Notes: generated from the sequence alone by a model not told the origin. 14,728 bases of DNA from Woronichinia sp035285405 (GCA_035285405.1 JAYKJI010000009.1:1-14728), one strand, 5' to 3'; shown: positions 1-7,201, numbered from the stretch's first letter. Translations and numbers: made by a program.

Positions 1-53
1 ACTTGACATAGGACTTTTGCTACTCAGAATTATTGCAATGAAATCAATTACAA

Positions 54-453
54 CTACTTTTTCATCGTGATTCCGTCCAATTCCATGTGGAGCATTTTCT
101 TGATTACCCCCTGAACGGTTACAAATTCTTTATCTTTCAGATCAAGTCTAGTCACTGAGTATTTATAACTAGTAAATCTTGCCACTAGGCAAAAAAGGAT
201 TTGAGTAATTAGCAGAGCTTTGAAAGCTGCCAAGGGTGTTTAGCAGGACGTTTACACGGAAGTAAGTCTCATTAATGGCGGTAAATTCTGCCCGGTTATT
301 ATACCTACTCTTTCCCAGAATAGCCCCTTCTTTGGCATTTCCCTGGGTTTTAATGAAAGCTGCTTTTACCGCTAGGGAGCTAATATTTTTGAAGTTTATC
401 TGTAGCATTCGATACAAAGAACCCAGAATTTTCTGAAATTTTGAAATAGACAA
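54..453 (-). pseudogene. decayed reading frame, possibly a pilin-like remnant
   Basis: Two minus-strand frames abut here. The first runs 453 to 169 (94 codons), opens only with TTG, has no visible ribosome binding site and has an in-frame stop just upstream. The second, in another frame, covers about 179 to 54 and ends in VTVQGVIKKMLHMELDG then MKK and a stop. A single frameshift near 170-190 would join them into a protein of about 130 residues. The stretch NAKEGAILGKS..NNRAEFTAINETYF, later followed by YKYSVT, loosely recalls the mature part of cyanobacterial pilin-like proteins (AK..., NRAQQA.., Y.YS). The hydrophobic pilin N-terminus with GFTLIE is absent. The absence of an ATG, the frameshift and the missing N-terminus point to a remnant. 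The family assignment is a weak inference. Confidence 0.25.
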
Positions 454-812
454 ATCAAAAGGATGTGATTGATTTTAGCTATAACCCTTAAACCACTTGC
501 TTTTTTGAAGGATGATGGTTGTCTCATTTATAAGCCGGTTAGACTTGATCCCCGATACCTTCTTTGTGGGAGGCTCTCCGTATAATTCATTTTTATTTAC
601 TGGTAAGGTAAGTAAATCTCCTGGGCATTGTATCAAATTGTAAAAGGATTATTAAAAGAAACTAAAGAGATTTTTTTGACGGGGATCACTGAAATCCTTA
701 CCCAATCTCCCTTATAACCCCAAAGAAGTGATTTGAGGGATAGAGGATAATAATTCGGTATAGGCGAGACATTATTAAGTGACGTATAAAAATTATTTTT
801 TGAGAGATACCG
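454..812. other. intergenic region, no gene seen
   Basis: These 359 bases are AT-rich, with many stops in all frames. I found no open frame with a plausible start, no RNA gene and no strong terminator hairpin. The right end must hold the promoter of the small gene starting at 813, but I could not choose convincing -35 and -10 boxes. A GAGAG stretch about 6 bases before that ATG may act as its ribosome binding site. Confidence 0.5.
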
Positions 813-1091
813 ATGAAAACTGCTAATTTTATGACTTCTTCTTGCCGGTACTGCCGCTATTATCAGGCGGAAGGACGACGGGGTGGGCTATGTAATCAAC
901 TCAGTGTTCCGGTTCGTGGCGAATGGAAAGCCTGTGCTTTAGCGGCTCGTCCTTTTGCGACCGCTTGGGAAAATCTGGAAGATGTGGTTCGACTTGAACA
1001 ATCTTTAGCTTTGTCCTATAACAATGATCGGGTTACGGAAGAGACTCCCGAAGTGGCTTCCCTGGAATCTTCCGCGATCGCCGGTCATTAG
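813..1091 (+). CDS. small cysteine-rich protein, probable metal-binding quartet
   Basis: This is a 92-residue protein with a conserved-looking N-terminal half. Cysteines lie at residues 11, 14, 27 and 41 (CxxC, then 12 residues, C, then 13 residues, C). Arginines, glycines and the PVRGEWKAC segment surround them. This spacing suggests a zinc or iron-sulfur site, but that is inference. After about residue 55 the chain is acidic and low in complexity, probably disordered. There is no signal peptide or membrane segment. It stands alone on the plus strand, ending 12 bases before the stop of convergent menB. I recognise the type as a cyanobacterial conserved small protein but cannot name a function. 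The start is ATG at 813; another in-frame ATG lies at residue 7. Confidence 0.8.
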   Translation: MKTANFMTSSCRYCRYYQAEGRRGGLCNQLSVPVRGEWKACALAARPFATAWENLEDVVRLEQSLALSYNNDRVTEETPEVASLESSAIAGH

Positions 1092-1103
1092 TTAAATATT
1101 TTT

Positions 1104-1937
1104 TTAAGGAAGCCAAGGATATTGTTGAAAATTGGGGGAACGCTTTTCAAGGAAAGCCTGTTTGCCTTCACTTCCCTCTTCGGTCATGTAATAAAGTAGT
1201 GTTGCATTACCTGCCAATTCCTGTAAGCCGGCCTGACCGTCACAATCTGCATTAAAGGCGGCTTTCAGACAGCGAATGGCCAACGGACTTTTACTCAGAA
1301 TTTCCTGCGCCCACTGGATACCCTCTGCTTCTAGGGACTCAATTGGTACGACCGTGTTAACCAATCCCATTGCCAGGGCCTGTTCTGCACTATATTGGCG
1401 ACAGAGATACCAGATTTCTCGTGCTTTTTTCTGGCCGACAATGCGAGCTAGATAGCTAGAGCCAAAACCACCATCAAAACTACCCACCTTCGGCCCTGTT
1501 TGGCCAAAAATAGCGTTGTCGGCAGCGATCGTTAGATCACAGACTAAATGCAGAACATGACCTCCCCCAATCGCATAACCCGCCACCAGAGCAATCACCA
1601 CTTTGGGCAGAGAGCGAATCAGCCGTTGTAAATCCAGGACATTTAAACGAGGGGTTCCCGCTTCATCGATGTAACCCGCTTCTCCCCGCACTGATTGATC
1701 ACCACCGGAACAAAAAGCATATTTACCATCGGTATGGGGCCCCGCTCCTGTCAACAGGATCACGCCAATTTGAGCATCTTCCCTGGCATCCCAAAAAGCA
1801 TCGTACATTTCAATGACCGTTTTCGGGCGAAAGGCATTGCGTTTATGGGGACGATTGATCGTAATTTTAGCGATACCTTCCCATTTGTGATAGAAAATAT
1901 CTTCGTAAACTTTAGCGACTTGCCAATCAGGTTGCAT
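1104..1937 (-). CDS. menB: 1,4-dihydroxy-2-naphthoyl-CoA synthase (MenB)
   Basis: MenB closes the ring of o-succinylbenzoyl-CoA to 1,4-dihydroxy-2-naphthoyl-CoA in menaquinone or phylloquinone synthesis. In cyanobacteria the product is phylloquinone, the A1 electron carrier of photosystem I. The 277-residue crotonase-fold protein is full length and closely resembles E. coli MenB. The oxyanion-hole segment CSGGDQ is at 76-81, AGYAIGGGH at 119-127, QTGPKVGSFDGG at 146-157, and the C-terminal LQELAGNA..YYMTEEG.EG at about 238-258. The glycine in QTG (residue 148), where the other MenB class has aspartate, marks the bicarbonate-dependent type I enzyme. The start is ATG. It ends 12 bases from the convergent small gene and lies 51 bases downstream of hemF on the same strand, so co-transcription is possible. 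Confidence 0.97.
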   Translation of the reverse strand: MQPDWQVAKVYEDIFYHKWEGIAKITINRPHKRNAFRPKTVIEMYDAFWDAREDAQIGVILLTGAGPHTDGKYAFCSGGDQSVRGEAGYIDEAGTPRLNVLDLQRLIRSLPKVVIALVAGYAIGGGHVLHLVCDLTIAADNAIFGQTGPKVGSFDGGFGSSYLARIVGQKKAREIWYLCRQYSAEQALAMGLVNTVVPIESLEAEGIQWAQEILSKSPLAIRCLKAAFNADCDGQAGLQELAGNATLLYYMTEEGSEGKQAFLEKRSPNFQQYPWLP

Positions 1938-1988
1938 GGAAATTAATTGAGCGTTAGCGGGTTAGTGAAGGCTTGAGAAAAGATAAAA

Positions 1989-3029
1989 CTAATGACTGGC
2001 TTCCCAGTTAGCCCAATCTTGAGGCACTAAAAAGCGTTCGGTTAACTCTGCCTCTGGGGAATTGGCCGCTGGTTGATAAGCATATTCCCAACGAACCAAG
2101 GGTGGTAAAGACATCAAGATAGATTCAGTGCGGCCATTGGTTTGCAGACCAAAAATCGTGCCTCGATCATAGACTAGGTTAAATTCCACATAACGACCCC
2201 GACGATAGAGTTGAAATTGTCGTTGGCGATCGCCGTATTCTGTATCCCGTCGTTTCTCTACAATAGGACTATAGGCCGGTAAAAAAGCCTGGGCGCAGTT
2301 TTGGGCAAACTGAAACAGACTTTCCCAATCTAGGGGCTGAATCGGGGCCAGTTGATTGCTATACTGTGCGGCGGCCTTATCGGCATGGGGGCCACGATAA
2401 AGGGGCGAGCGACCATCCTGGTAATCAAAGAAAATACCCCCAATCCCCCGCATTTCCTGACGATGATTCAGATAAAAATATTCATCACACCAGGGTTTAA
2501 AAACTGGATAAAATTCTGGATTAGTCTGATCGCAGGCGGCTTTCAAGGTGCGATGGAAATGGGCTGCGTCTTCAGCAAAAGGATAGTAGGGGGTGAGATC
2601 AATCCCGCCACCAAACCACCACACTGGCCCCGCTTCAAAATAGCGATAATTCAAATGTACGGTTGGCACATAGGGATTGTGGGGATGCAATACCATTGAG
2701 GTTCCTGTGGCATAAAAACCATGCCCTGCCGCCTCAGGACGCTGTTTTAAAATAGATGGTGGTAGTTCTTTACCCCAAACTTCTGAAAAGTTAACGCCGC
2801 CTTGTTCTAGAAAACCACCATTCTGCAACACCCGCGATCGCCCGCCGCCCCCTTCCTCTCTTTGCCAACTATCTTCCCGAAAGTGTCCTTTGCCATCTAA
2901 TTGTTCTAAGCCTTGACAAATTTCATCCTGAATAGATTGCATGAACTGGCTGACTCTGGTTTTCGCATCAGCCGGCGGTAAAGAGGGTTGAACAGCAGTT
3001 TGGGGATCACTAACGGCAGAAACGGTCAT
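1989..3029 (-). CDS. hemF: oxygen-dependent coproporphyrinogen III oxidase
   Basis: HemF oxidatively decarboxylates two propionates of coproporphyrinogen III to give protoporphyrinogen IX, using oxygen, in the shared path to haem, chlorophyll and bilins. It is soluble and dimeric. The 346-residue protein is full length for the family. Visible hallmarks are EEGGGGRSRVLQNGG at 58-72, HPHNPYVPTVHLNYRYFE at 115-132, WWFGGGIDLTPYYPF at 137-151, and GRYVEFNLVYDRGT followed by GLQTNGRTESILMSLPP at 278-310. The first 20 or so residues (alanine, serine and proline-rich) are variable in the family. ATG 3029 is the only good start. menB follows 51 bases downstream on the same strand. The 292 bases upstream are shared with a divergent small gene. 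Confidence 0.97.
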   Translation of the reverse strand: MTVSAVSDPQTAVQPSLPPADAKTRVSQFMQSIQDEICQGLEQLDGKGHFREDSWQREEGGGGRSRVLQNGGFLEQGGVNFSEVWGKELPPSILKQRPEAAGHGFYATGTSMVLHPHNPYVPTVHLNYRYFEAGPVWWFGGGIDLTPYYPFAEDAAHFHRTLKAACDQTNPEFYPVFKPWCDEYFYLNHRQEMRGIGGIFFDYQDGRSPLYRGPHADKAAAQYSNQLAPIQPLDWESLFQFAQNCAQAFLPAYSPIVEKRRDTEYGDRQRQFQLYRRGRYVEFNLVYDRGTIFGLQTNGRTESILMSLPPLVRWEYAYQPAANSPEAELTERFLVPQDWANWEASH

Positions 3030-3250
3030 AGTATTTAAAAACTAAAAAACGGGTCATTGAATAGCAAAGAAGGAGATACAACCCCAATGTCTCCCCACAG
3101 AATCGGCAAGAAAAATGGGATTAGCACTTTTATTACTCTACGGCTTGGGGAACCTTCCGTCTAGTAAACTTTTGCCAATCAAGGCACTCACGACGCTAAG
3201 ACTAAGCTCTTTTTATTAAGAGACTCTGAAGATTCAATGAGGAGAACAGT

Positions 3251-3280
3251 TTGATTGCCTTACAATATCAGATGTATAGA
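3251..3280 (+). promoter_or_regulatory. candidate sigma-70-type promoter of the 84-residue gene
   Basis: TTGATT at 3251-3256 and TATAGA at 3275-3280 are separated by 18 bases and lie 41 bases before the ATG at 3322. The match is fair but unproven. A competing -10 hexamer, TACAAT at 3261-3266, has no good -35 partner. Confidence 0.35.
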
Positions 3281-3305
3281 TTCCGCATAACATTCCTATT
3301 GTCTT

Positions 3306-3312
3306 AAGGAGG
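3306..3312 (+). promoter_or_regulatory. strong Shine-Dalgarno, AAGGAGG
   Basis: This is a full-length match to the anti-Shine-Dalgarno complement, 9 bases before the ATG at 3322. It fixes that start. It is the strongest ribosome binding site in the window and suggests the small protein is well expressed. Confidence 0.75.
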
Positions 3313-3321
3313 ATTCAAGCA

Positions 3322-3576
3322 ATGGAAATTACTCGTCACGGACAAGAGTTAACCCCAGAAGAGGAAACAGAATTAGCCAGACTTCGTACTTTAATTGAAA
3401 AAGCGATCGCCGACAACGTAATTTCCAAGACTGAAGAACAGAGTCTTCGCGCTGCCGCTTTAGCGGGGCATCCTAGTCCTGAACTGCTTTACCAGGAATT
3501 ACAACTCTATCGCCGTTTAGTCACGGAAAAAGTCAATCAAGGTTTGTTAGTTGCGGAAAAATTCGATCAACTTTAA
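3322..3576 (+). CDS. small helical hypothetical protein
   Basis: This 84-residue, charged, soluble protein has no cysteine, signal peptide or membrane segment. The sequence reads as almost wholly alpha-helical: a helix from about residue 12 (PEEETELARLRTLIEKAIADN), a turn at NVIS, a second helix to about 47, a break at GHPSPE, and a third helix over 54-80. I do not recognise a named family; it resembles conserved cyanobacterial proteins of unknown role. It carries its own promoter candidate and a very strong ribosome binding site, so it is a real and probably well-translated gene. It diverges from hemF and converges on the 126-residue membrane protein gene, with an inverted repeat between the two stops. 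Confidence 0.8.
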   Translation: MEITRHGQELTPEEETELARLRTLIEKAIADNVISKTEEQSLRAAALAGHPSPELLYQELQLYRRLVTEKVNQGLLVAEKFDQL

Positions 3577-3625
3577 ATCACTAATTTCAGATATTCAGAG
3601 CATCCCATTGTCAAATGGTGACAAA

Positions 3626-3666
3626 AAACCCAGGGATTCTAGTAACGAAACAAATTTCCTGGGTTT
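3626..3666. terminator. inverted repeat between convergent genes, probable bidirectional terminator
   Basis: Arms AAACCCAGG (3626-3634) and CCTGGGTTT (3658-3666) are perfect complements, separated by 23 bases. They lie midway between the stops at 3576 (+) and 3685 (-). The long loop and lack of a long T run make it a non-classical terminator. A small extra hairpin, CCATT/AATGG with a 4-base loop, sits just before it at 3605-3618. Confidence 0.5.
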
Positions 3667-3684
3667 GTTGGGGATTTTACTAAA

Positions 3685-4065
3685 TTATTTCTTACTGGGT
3701 TCTGTCAGAATAATATGACGTTGGTTGGGAAAAAGACGGGGAGTTTGTTCCTCCATAATTTTGCGAGATTCTTGAGGATCAAAGCTACGATTAAAATCTA
3801 TCCGCAATTCTGCCACTCTTTGTTCCGTTTCCCGTACTTGCATCTGCACTTCTTCTAATTTCGCCTGTTGGACTTGCTGGTAGGGTAATAAACGAGCTAA
3901 AGCCGCGATCGCGCCCATCAATAAAATACCGTTAAGACCCATCTTAAAGACAATTTCCGCTACGACCCAACGATGTTCCGGTGAGAGAGCAGTTTGAGGA
4001 CGACTACGACGACGGGCAGCCGTTGAACGACGTGATGGTGCAGTCTGGAGAGAGCGAGCAGTCAT
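3685..4065 (-). CDS. bitopic membrane protein with coiled coil, FtsB/DivIC-like layout
   Basis: The protein has 126 residues. Residues 1-32 are basic and serine/threonine-rich with arginine clusters, so this end is probably cytoplasmic. A hydrophobic helix spans about 34-60. Heptad-rich QVQQAKLEEVQMQVRETEQRVAEL follows at about 64-87, then DPQESRKIMEEQTPRLFPNQRHIIL at 96-120. Short basic N-terminus, one membrane helix, then a coiled coil and a DP..(E/R)..(A/M) segment is the layout of FtsL/FtsB/DivIC divisome proteins. This is a resemblance of architecture, not a confirmed family match. The gene lies 92 bases downstream of psaM on the same strand. The start is ATG at 4065. It may simply be a cyanobacterium-specific thylakoid or envelope protein. 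Confidence 0.75.
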   Translation of the reverse strand: MTARSLQTAPSRRSTAARRRSRPQTALSPEHRWVVAEIVFKMGLNGILLMGAIAALARLLPYQQVQQAKLEEVQMQVRETEQRVAELRIDFNRSFDPQESRKIMEEQTPRLFPNQRHIILTEPSKK

Positions 4066-4157
4066 AGATAGAAGACAAAAATGAAGATCTTAAGAAGCCC
4101 TAAAAGGGCGCAGATCATACGCCCTAGAACTTCAGCTATCCAGAGTCAGACGGAGTT

Positions 4158-4253
4158 CTATTTGTAAAGTTCCGTTGACAACCGAAACGCTAGAATACCC
4201 GGTAACAAAGCGATCACTAATGCTACCAGAACCTGAGTATCAGATAATGCCAT
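4158..4253 (-). CDS. psaM: photosystem I reaction centre subunit XII (PsaM)
   Basis: The minus strand encodes a 31-residue peptide starting MALSDTQVLVALVIALL and ending AFRLSTELYK. This matches the well-known cyanobacterial and plastid PsaM sequence almost residue for residue. PsaM is a single-helix subunit of photosystem I in the thylakoid membrane, near PsaB, and helps trimer stability in cyanobacteria. The ATG is at 4251-4253 and the stop TAG at 4158-4160. A Shine-Dalgarno AGGAG (complement of 4264-4268) lies 10 bases before the start, and a well-spaced promoter sits further upstream. It is shorter than most gene finders accept and is easily missed. It is divergent from dxr. Confidence 0.95.
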   Translation of the reverse strand: MALSDTQVLVALVIALLPGILAFRLSTELYK

Positions 4254-4279
4254 GATAACTTGACTCCTAAATAGAAACG

Positions 4280-4308
4280 ATTTAACAGCTTTCTTCCTAA
4301 CTTTGCAA
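4280..4308 (-). promoter_or_regulatory. psaM promoter candidate
   Basis: On the minus strand TTGCAA (4303-4308) and TTAAAT (4280-4285) are spaced by exactly 17 bases. They would start transcription near 4273, giving a leader of about 20 bases that contains the AGGAG before psaM. Spacing and position are good, but no start site has been measured. Confidence 0.5.
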
Positions 4309-4360
4309 CACGAGCGACCATTTAGGAAATATCTTGTTACAAGTCTTCAACTTTCTTCAT

Positions 4361-4406
4361 TCTCCCCATCTCCCCCATCTCCCCCGTCTCCCCATCTCCC
4401 CTGTCT
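4361..4406. repeat. pyrimidine-rich CTCCCC(A/C)T tandem-like tract
   Basis: About five imperfect copies of a TCTCCCCCA/G unit lie in tandem in the psaM-dxr intergenic region. One strand is purely C/T apart from scattered A and G. Such CCCCATCTCC tracts are familiar between genes of several cyanobacteria. They could arise by replication slippage, and their function is unknown. The tract lies about 55 bases before the dxr start, so it may fall within or just before the dxr leader. Confidence 0.6.
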
Positions 4407-4462
4407 TCTCAGATGACCCCTCTCCCTTTAGACTAGATGACATCCCCGTTTAAGCAACTATT

Positions 4463-5659
4463 GTGAAACGCATCTCTATTCTTGGCTCAACTGGCTCCAT
4501 TGGTACACAAACCCTTGATATTGTTTCCCAATATCCTGAGCAATTTCAGGTGGTAGGTCTAGCGGCGGGGAGCAATATTACGTTACTCGCAGAGCAAATT
4601 CGTCAATTTCATCCAGAAATCGTCGCAATTCGTGACCAAAACTTGTTAGATCCTCTCAAAGGAGCCTTAACTGGATTAGAGCAAATTCCCATTTTTGTAA
4701 CGGGAGAAGCGGGAATCGTAGAAGTGGCTCGCTATGGAGATGCTCAAACCGTGGTGACAGGCATGGTCGGTTGTGCCGGATTATTACCCACGATCGCTGC
4801 TATTGAAGCCGGAAAAGATATTGCCTTAGCAAATAAAGAAACCTTAATTGCAGGTGGGCCAGTGGTTTTGCCCTTAGTGGAAAAACAGGGCGTGAAATTA
4901 TTACCGGCTGACTCAGAACATTCTGCGATTTTCCAATGTTTACAGGGAGTGCCTACGGGGGGCTTGCGACGCATTATTTTAACCGCTTCGGGGGGAGCCT
5001 TTCGGGATTGGTCAGTAGAACAGTTACCCTATGTAACGGTACAGGATGCCCTTAAACATCCTAACTGGTCGATGGGTCGTAAAATTACTGTTGATTCAGC
5101 TACCTTGATGAATAAGGGACTGGAAGTCATTGAAGCCCATTTTCTCTTTGGTCTGGACTACGATGCCATTGATATTGTCATTCATCCCCAAAGTATTATT
5201 CATTCCCTCATTGAAGTCCAAGATACCTCGGTGTTGGCACAGTTGGGTTGGCCGGATATGCGTTTACCCTTGCTTTACGCGCTGTCCTGGCCCGATCGCC
5301 TCTATACCGATTGGGAAACCCTGGACTTAGTGAAAGCCGGTAGTTTAACCTTTCGAGAACCTGATCACCAAAAATATCCTTGTATGCAGTTAGCCTATAG
5401 TGCTGGTCGGGCGGGTGGGGCCATGCCGGCGGTGTTAAATGCGGCCAATGAACAGGCAGTCGCTCTCTTTTTAGAGGAAAAAATTGCTTTTCTAGATATT
5501 CCCCGTTTAATCGAGATGGCCTGCGATCGCTTTGCAACTCAAAATACTAGTACTCCTAGTTTATCGGATATTTTGGCGGCGGATCAATGGGCTAGGGAAA
5601 ATGTGCTTACGGCGAGTCAAACTTTAAATAATGGCGATCGTCTCATTTCCATGGTTTAA
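4463..5659 (+). CDS. dxr: 1-deoxy-D-xylulose 5-phosphate reductoisomerase
   Basis: Dxr converts 1-deoxy-D-xylulose 5-phosphate to 2-C-methyl-D-erythritol 4-phosphate with NADPH. It is the committed step of the MEP isoprenoid path that feeds carotenoids, the phytyl tail of chlorophyll and phylloquinone. The 398-residue protein is full length. The nucleotide-binding motif GSTGSIGTQTLDIV is at 8-21, ALANKETLIAGG at 121-132, metal ligands D150 and E152 are in ADSEHSAIFQCL, and MNKGLEVIEAH at 216-226 supplies E221. The catalytic-loop region SMGRKITVDSATL is at 203-215 and HPQSIIHSL at 241-249. The start is GTG at 4463, giving the usual MKRISILGSTG N-terminus. It diverges from psaM, and a small membrane protein gene follows 61 bases downstream. 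Confidence 0.97.
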   Translation: MKRISILGSTGSIGTQTLDIVSQYPEQFQVVGLAAGSNITLLAEQIRQFHPEIVAIRDQNLLDPLKGALTGLEQIPIFVTGEAGIVEVARYGDAQTVVTGMVGCAGLLPTIAAIEAGKDIALANKETLIAGGPVVLPLVEKQGVKLLPADSEHSAIFQCLQGVPTGGLRRIILTASGGAFRDWSVEQLPYVTVQDALKHPNWSMGRKITVDSATLMNKGLEVIEAHFLFGLDYDAIDIVIHPQSIIHSLIEVQDTSVLAQLGWPDMRLPLLYALSWPDRLYTDWETLDLVKAGSLTFREPDHQKYPCMQLAYSAGRAGGAMPAVLNAANEQAVALFLEEKIAFLDIPRLIEMACDRFATQNTSTPSLSDILAADQWARENVLTASQTLNNGDRLISMV

Positions 5660-5720
5660 AACTGGATAGCTAAATTTGCTAGATTAAACTAAGTCTTAGT
5701 GATTTTAGCAGTGATGAGCA

Positions 5721-5930
5721 ATGGAAATCGTTTTAGTCATTGGCGCGATTTTAGTGGCCTGGTTAGTTTTTACTTGGCTTGTTAAGGTTATTAAGGTTAG
5801 TCTCAAGACCGCTTTTCTAATTGCAGCGATCGTGTTAATTTTACAATTTGTCTTTGGTATTAGTCCCCAAAAATTGTGGGAAGAAATCTTACATTTACCG
5901 CAATTGATTTCTAGTTGGGGTAAACGGTAA
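5721..5930 (+). CDS. small two-helix membrane protein, unknown function
   Basis: This 69-residue hydrophobic protein has one membrane helix at about residues 3-22 and a second at about 29-46. A basic turn (KVIKVSLK) lies between them and an amphipathic tail with two tryptophans and a basic end (SSWGKR) follows. There is no signal cleavage site. It resembles small conserved cyanobacterial membrane proteins that I cannot name. It lies 61 bases after dxr on the same strand and could be read through from it. The ATG at 5721 has only a weak purine stretch upstream (GATGAG). The TnpB element starts within about 20-30 bases of its stop, so its native terminator may have been displaced. Confidence 0.7.
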   Translation: MEIVLVIGAILVAWLVFTWLVKVIKVSLKTAFLIAAIVLILQFVFGISPQKLWEEILHLPQLISSWGKR

Positions 5931-5953
5931 TGGATTCATCAACAAAAAAGGGT

Positions 5954-6004
5954 CTGAAACCCCGTCCTTCTAGGACAGCTTTAATATGGGGTTGACGCTT
6001 TCAG
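5954..6004 (+). repeat. nested palindrome at the left end of the TnpB element
   Basis: There are three nested complementary pairs: CTGAAA (5954-5959) with TTTCAG (5999-6004), CCCC (5960-5963) with GGGG (5988-5991), and GTCCT (5964-5968) with AGGAC (5972-5976) around a TCT loop. It is probably the left-end subterminal hairpin used for strand recognition in IS605-type elements. It could also terminate transcription from the upstream small gene. Confidence 0.6.
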
Positions 6005-6028
6005 TAAAGACTCGCTAGAATGTGAAAC

Positions 6029-7201
6029 ATGGAAAAAGCTTTTCGTTACCGATTTTACCCAACCCCAGAGCAAGAGTCGCTGTTGCGGCGCACCTTGGGT
6101 TGCGTAAGACTTGTCTATAATAAAGCTCTCCATGAAAGAACTCAGGCTTGGTATGAGAGGCAAGAAAGAGTCGGGTATGCCGAAACCTCTAGCTTGCTTA
6201 CCAACTGGAAAAAAGAAGAAGACCTTGATTTTCTGAATGAGGTTAGTTGTGTTCCTTTGCAACAAGGACTTAGACATCTTCAATCTGCCTTTACCAATTT
6301 CTTCGCAGGAAGGACAGGATATCCCACTTTCAAGAAGAAGAGGAATGGCGGCAGTGCTGAGTTCACTAAATCAGCCTTTAAGTTTAGGGACAAAGAGATT
6401 TATCTTGCCAAATGCTCTGAACCTCTAGCGATTAGATGGTCTAGGAGGCTCCCAAAGGAATGTGAGCCTAGTACCGTTACAGTGTGCCTTCACCCTTCAG
6501 GACGCTGGCATATCTCTATTAAATTTGATGACCCAACAACAAAGCCTCTCCCCGTTAACGAAAATGTGATAGGGATAGACTTGGGAATAACAAGCCTGAT
6601 CGCAGATAGCAACGGGGAGAAGATCACTAATCCCAAGCATTTTAAAAAGCATCAAAAACGCTTAAAGAAAGCTCAGAAGAACCTTGCTCGTAAGCAAAAA
6701 GGTTCTAGGAATAGAGAAAAGGCGAGGGTTAAGGTAGCAAAAATCCACCTTGGAATCTCCGATGCTCGAAAAGATTTCTTGCATAAATTAACGACTCGTT
6801 TGGTAAGCGAAAATCAAGTGATTGCCGTTGAGTCGTTAGCGGTTAAGAATATGGTTAAAAACCCCAAACTCGCTCTTGCTATTTCAGATAGCGGATGGAG
6901 TGAGTTGATTCGACAATTGGACTACAAGTGTCGTTGGTATGGAAGGAAATTGATCGAGATTGATCGATGGTTTCCGAGTTCCAAGAGATGCAATTCTTGT
7001 GGGCATATTGTTGAAAAAATACCTCTTAGTATGCGTGAATGGGAATGTCCCAAATGTGGAACAAAGCATGAGCGTGACACAAATGCTAGTAAAAATATTT
7101 TGGCCGCAGGACTTGCGGTTTCAGTCTGCGGAGCGACCGTAAGACCAGAACAGAGCAAATCTGTTAAGGCGGGTGCTAAGAAACAGAAACCTAAATCGTG
7201 A
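6029..7201 (+). CDS. tnpB: TnpB RNA-guided nuclease, IS200/IS605 group
   Basis: TnpB is a guide-RNA-directed DNA endonuclease, the ancestor group of Cas12, that helps retain its element at the donor site. This 390-residue copy looks intact. The N-terminal FRYRFYPTPEQE..LRRTLGC segment is at 5-25. RuvC-I is GIDLGITSL with D184 (182-190), a lysine/arginine-rich helix spans about 206-247, RuvC-II is IAVESLAVKNM with E268 (265-275), the four-cysteine zinc finger is C321, C324, C340, C343, and RuvC-III is HERDTNAS with D350 (347-354). All three catalytic acids and all four zinc ligands are present. The start is ATG 6029, with no clear Shine-Dalgarno; an ATGTGA at 6020 just upstream encodes nothing. 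The C-terminus is basic (KAGAKKQKPKS). No tnpA is nearby. Confidence 0.95.
   Translation: MEKAFRYRFYPTPEQESLLRRTLGCVRLVYNKALHERTQAWYERQERVGYAETSSLLTNWKKEEDLDFLNEVSCVPLQQGLRHLQSAFTNFFAGRTGYPTFKKKRNGGSAEFTKSAFKFRDKEIYLAKCSEPLAIRWSRRLPKECEPSTVTVCLHPSGRWHISIKFDDPTTKPLPVNENVIGIDLGITSLIADSNGEKITNPKHFKKHQKRLKKAQKNLARKQKGSRNREKARVKVAKIHLGISDARKDFLHKLTTRLVSENQVIAVESLAVKNMVKNPKLALAISDSGWSELIRQLDYKCRWYGRKLIEIDRWFPSSKRCNSCGHIVEKIPLSMREWECPKCGTKHERDTNASKNILAAGLAVSVCGATVRPEQSKSVKAGAKKQKPKS

Noticed and set aside
2352..2699. 115-residue plus-strand frame inside hemF
   Set aside because: Antisense shadow of a confidently identified gene.
4097..4109. GCCCT/AGGGC hairpin between psaM and the 126-residue gene as a psaM terminator
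   Set aside because: Only 5 base pairs with a 3-base loop and no T run on the transcribed strand; too weak to call.
5981..6283. 100-residue minus-strand frame over the start of tnpB
   Set aside because: Antisense to the conserved N-terminus of TnpB; no recognisable features.
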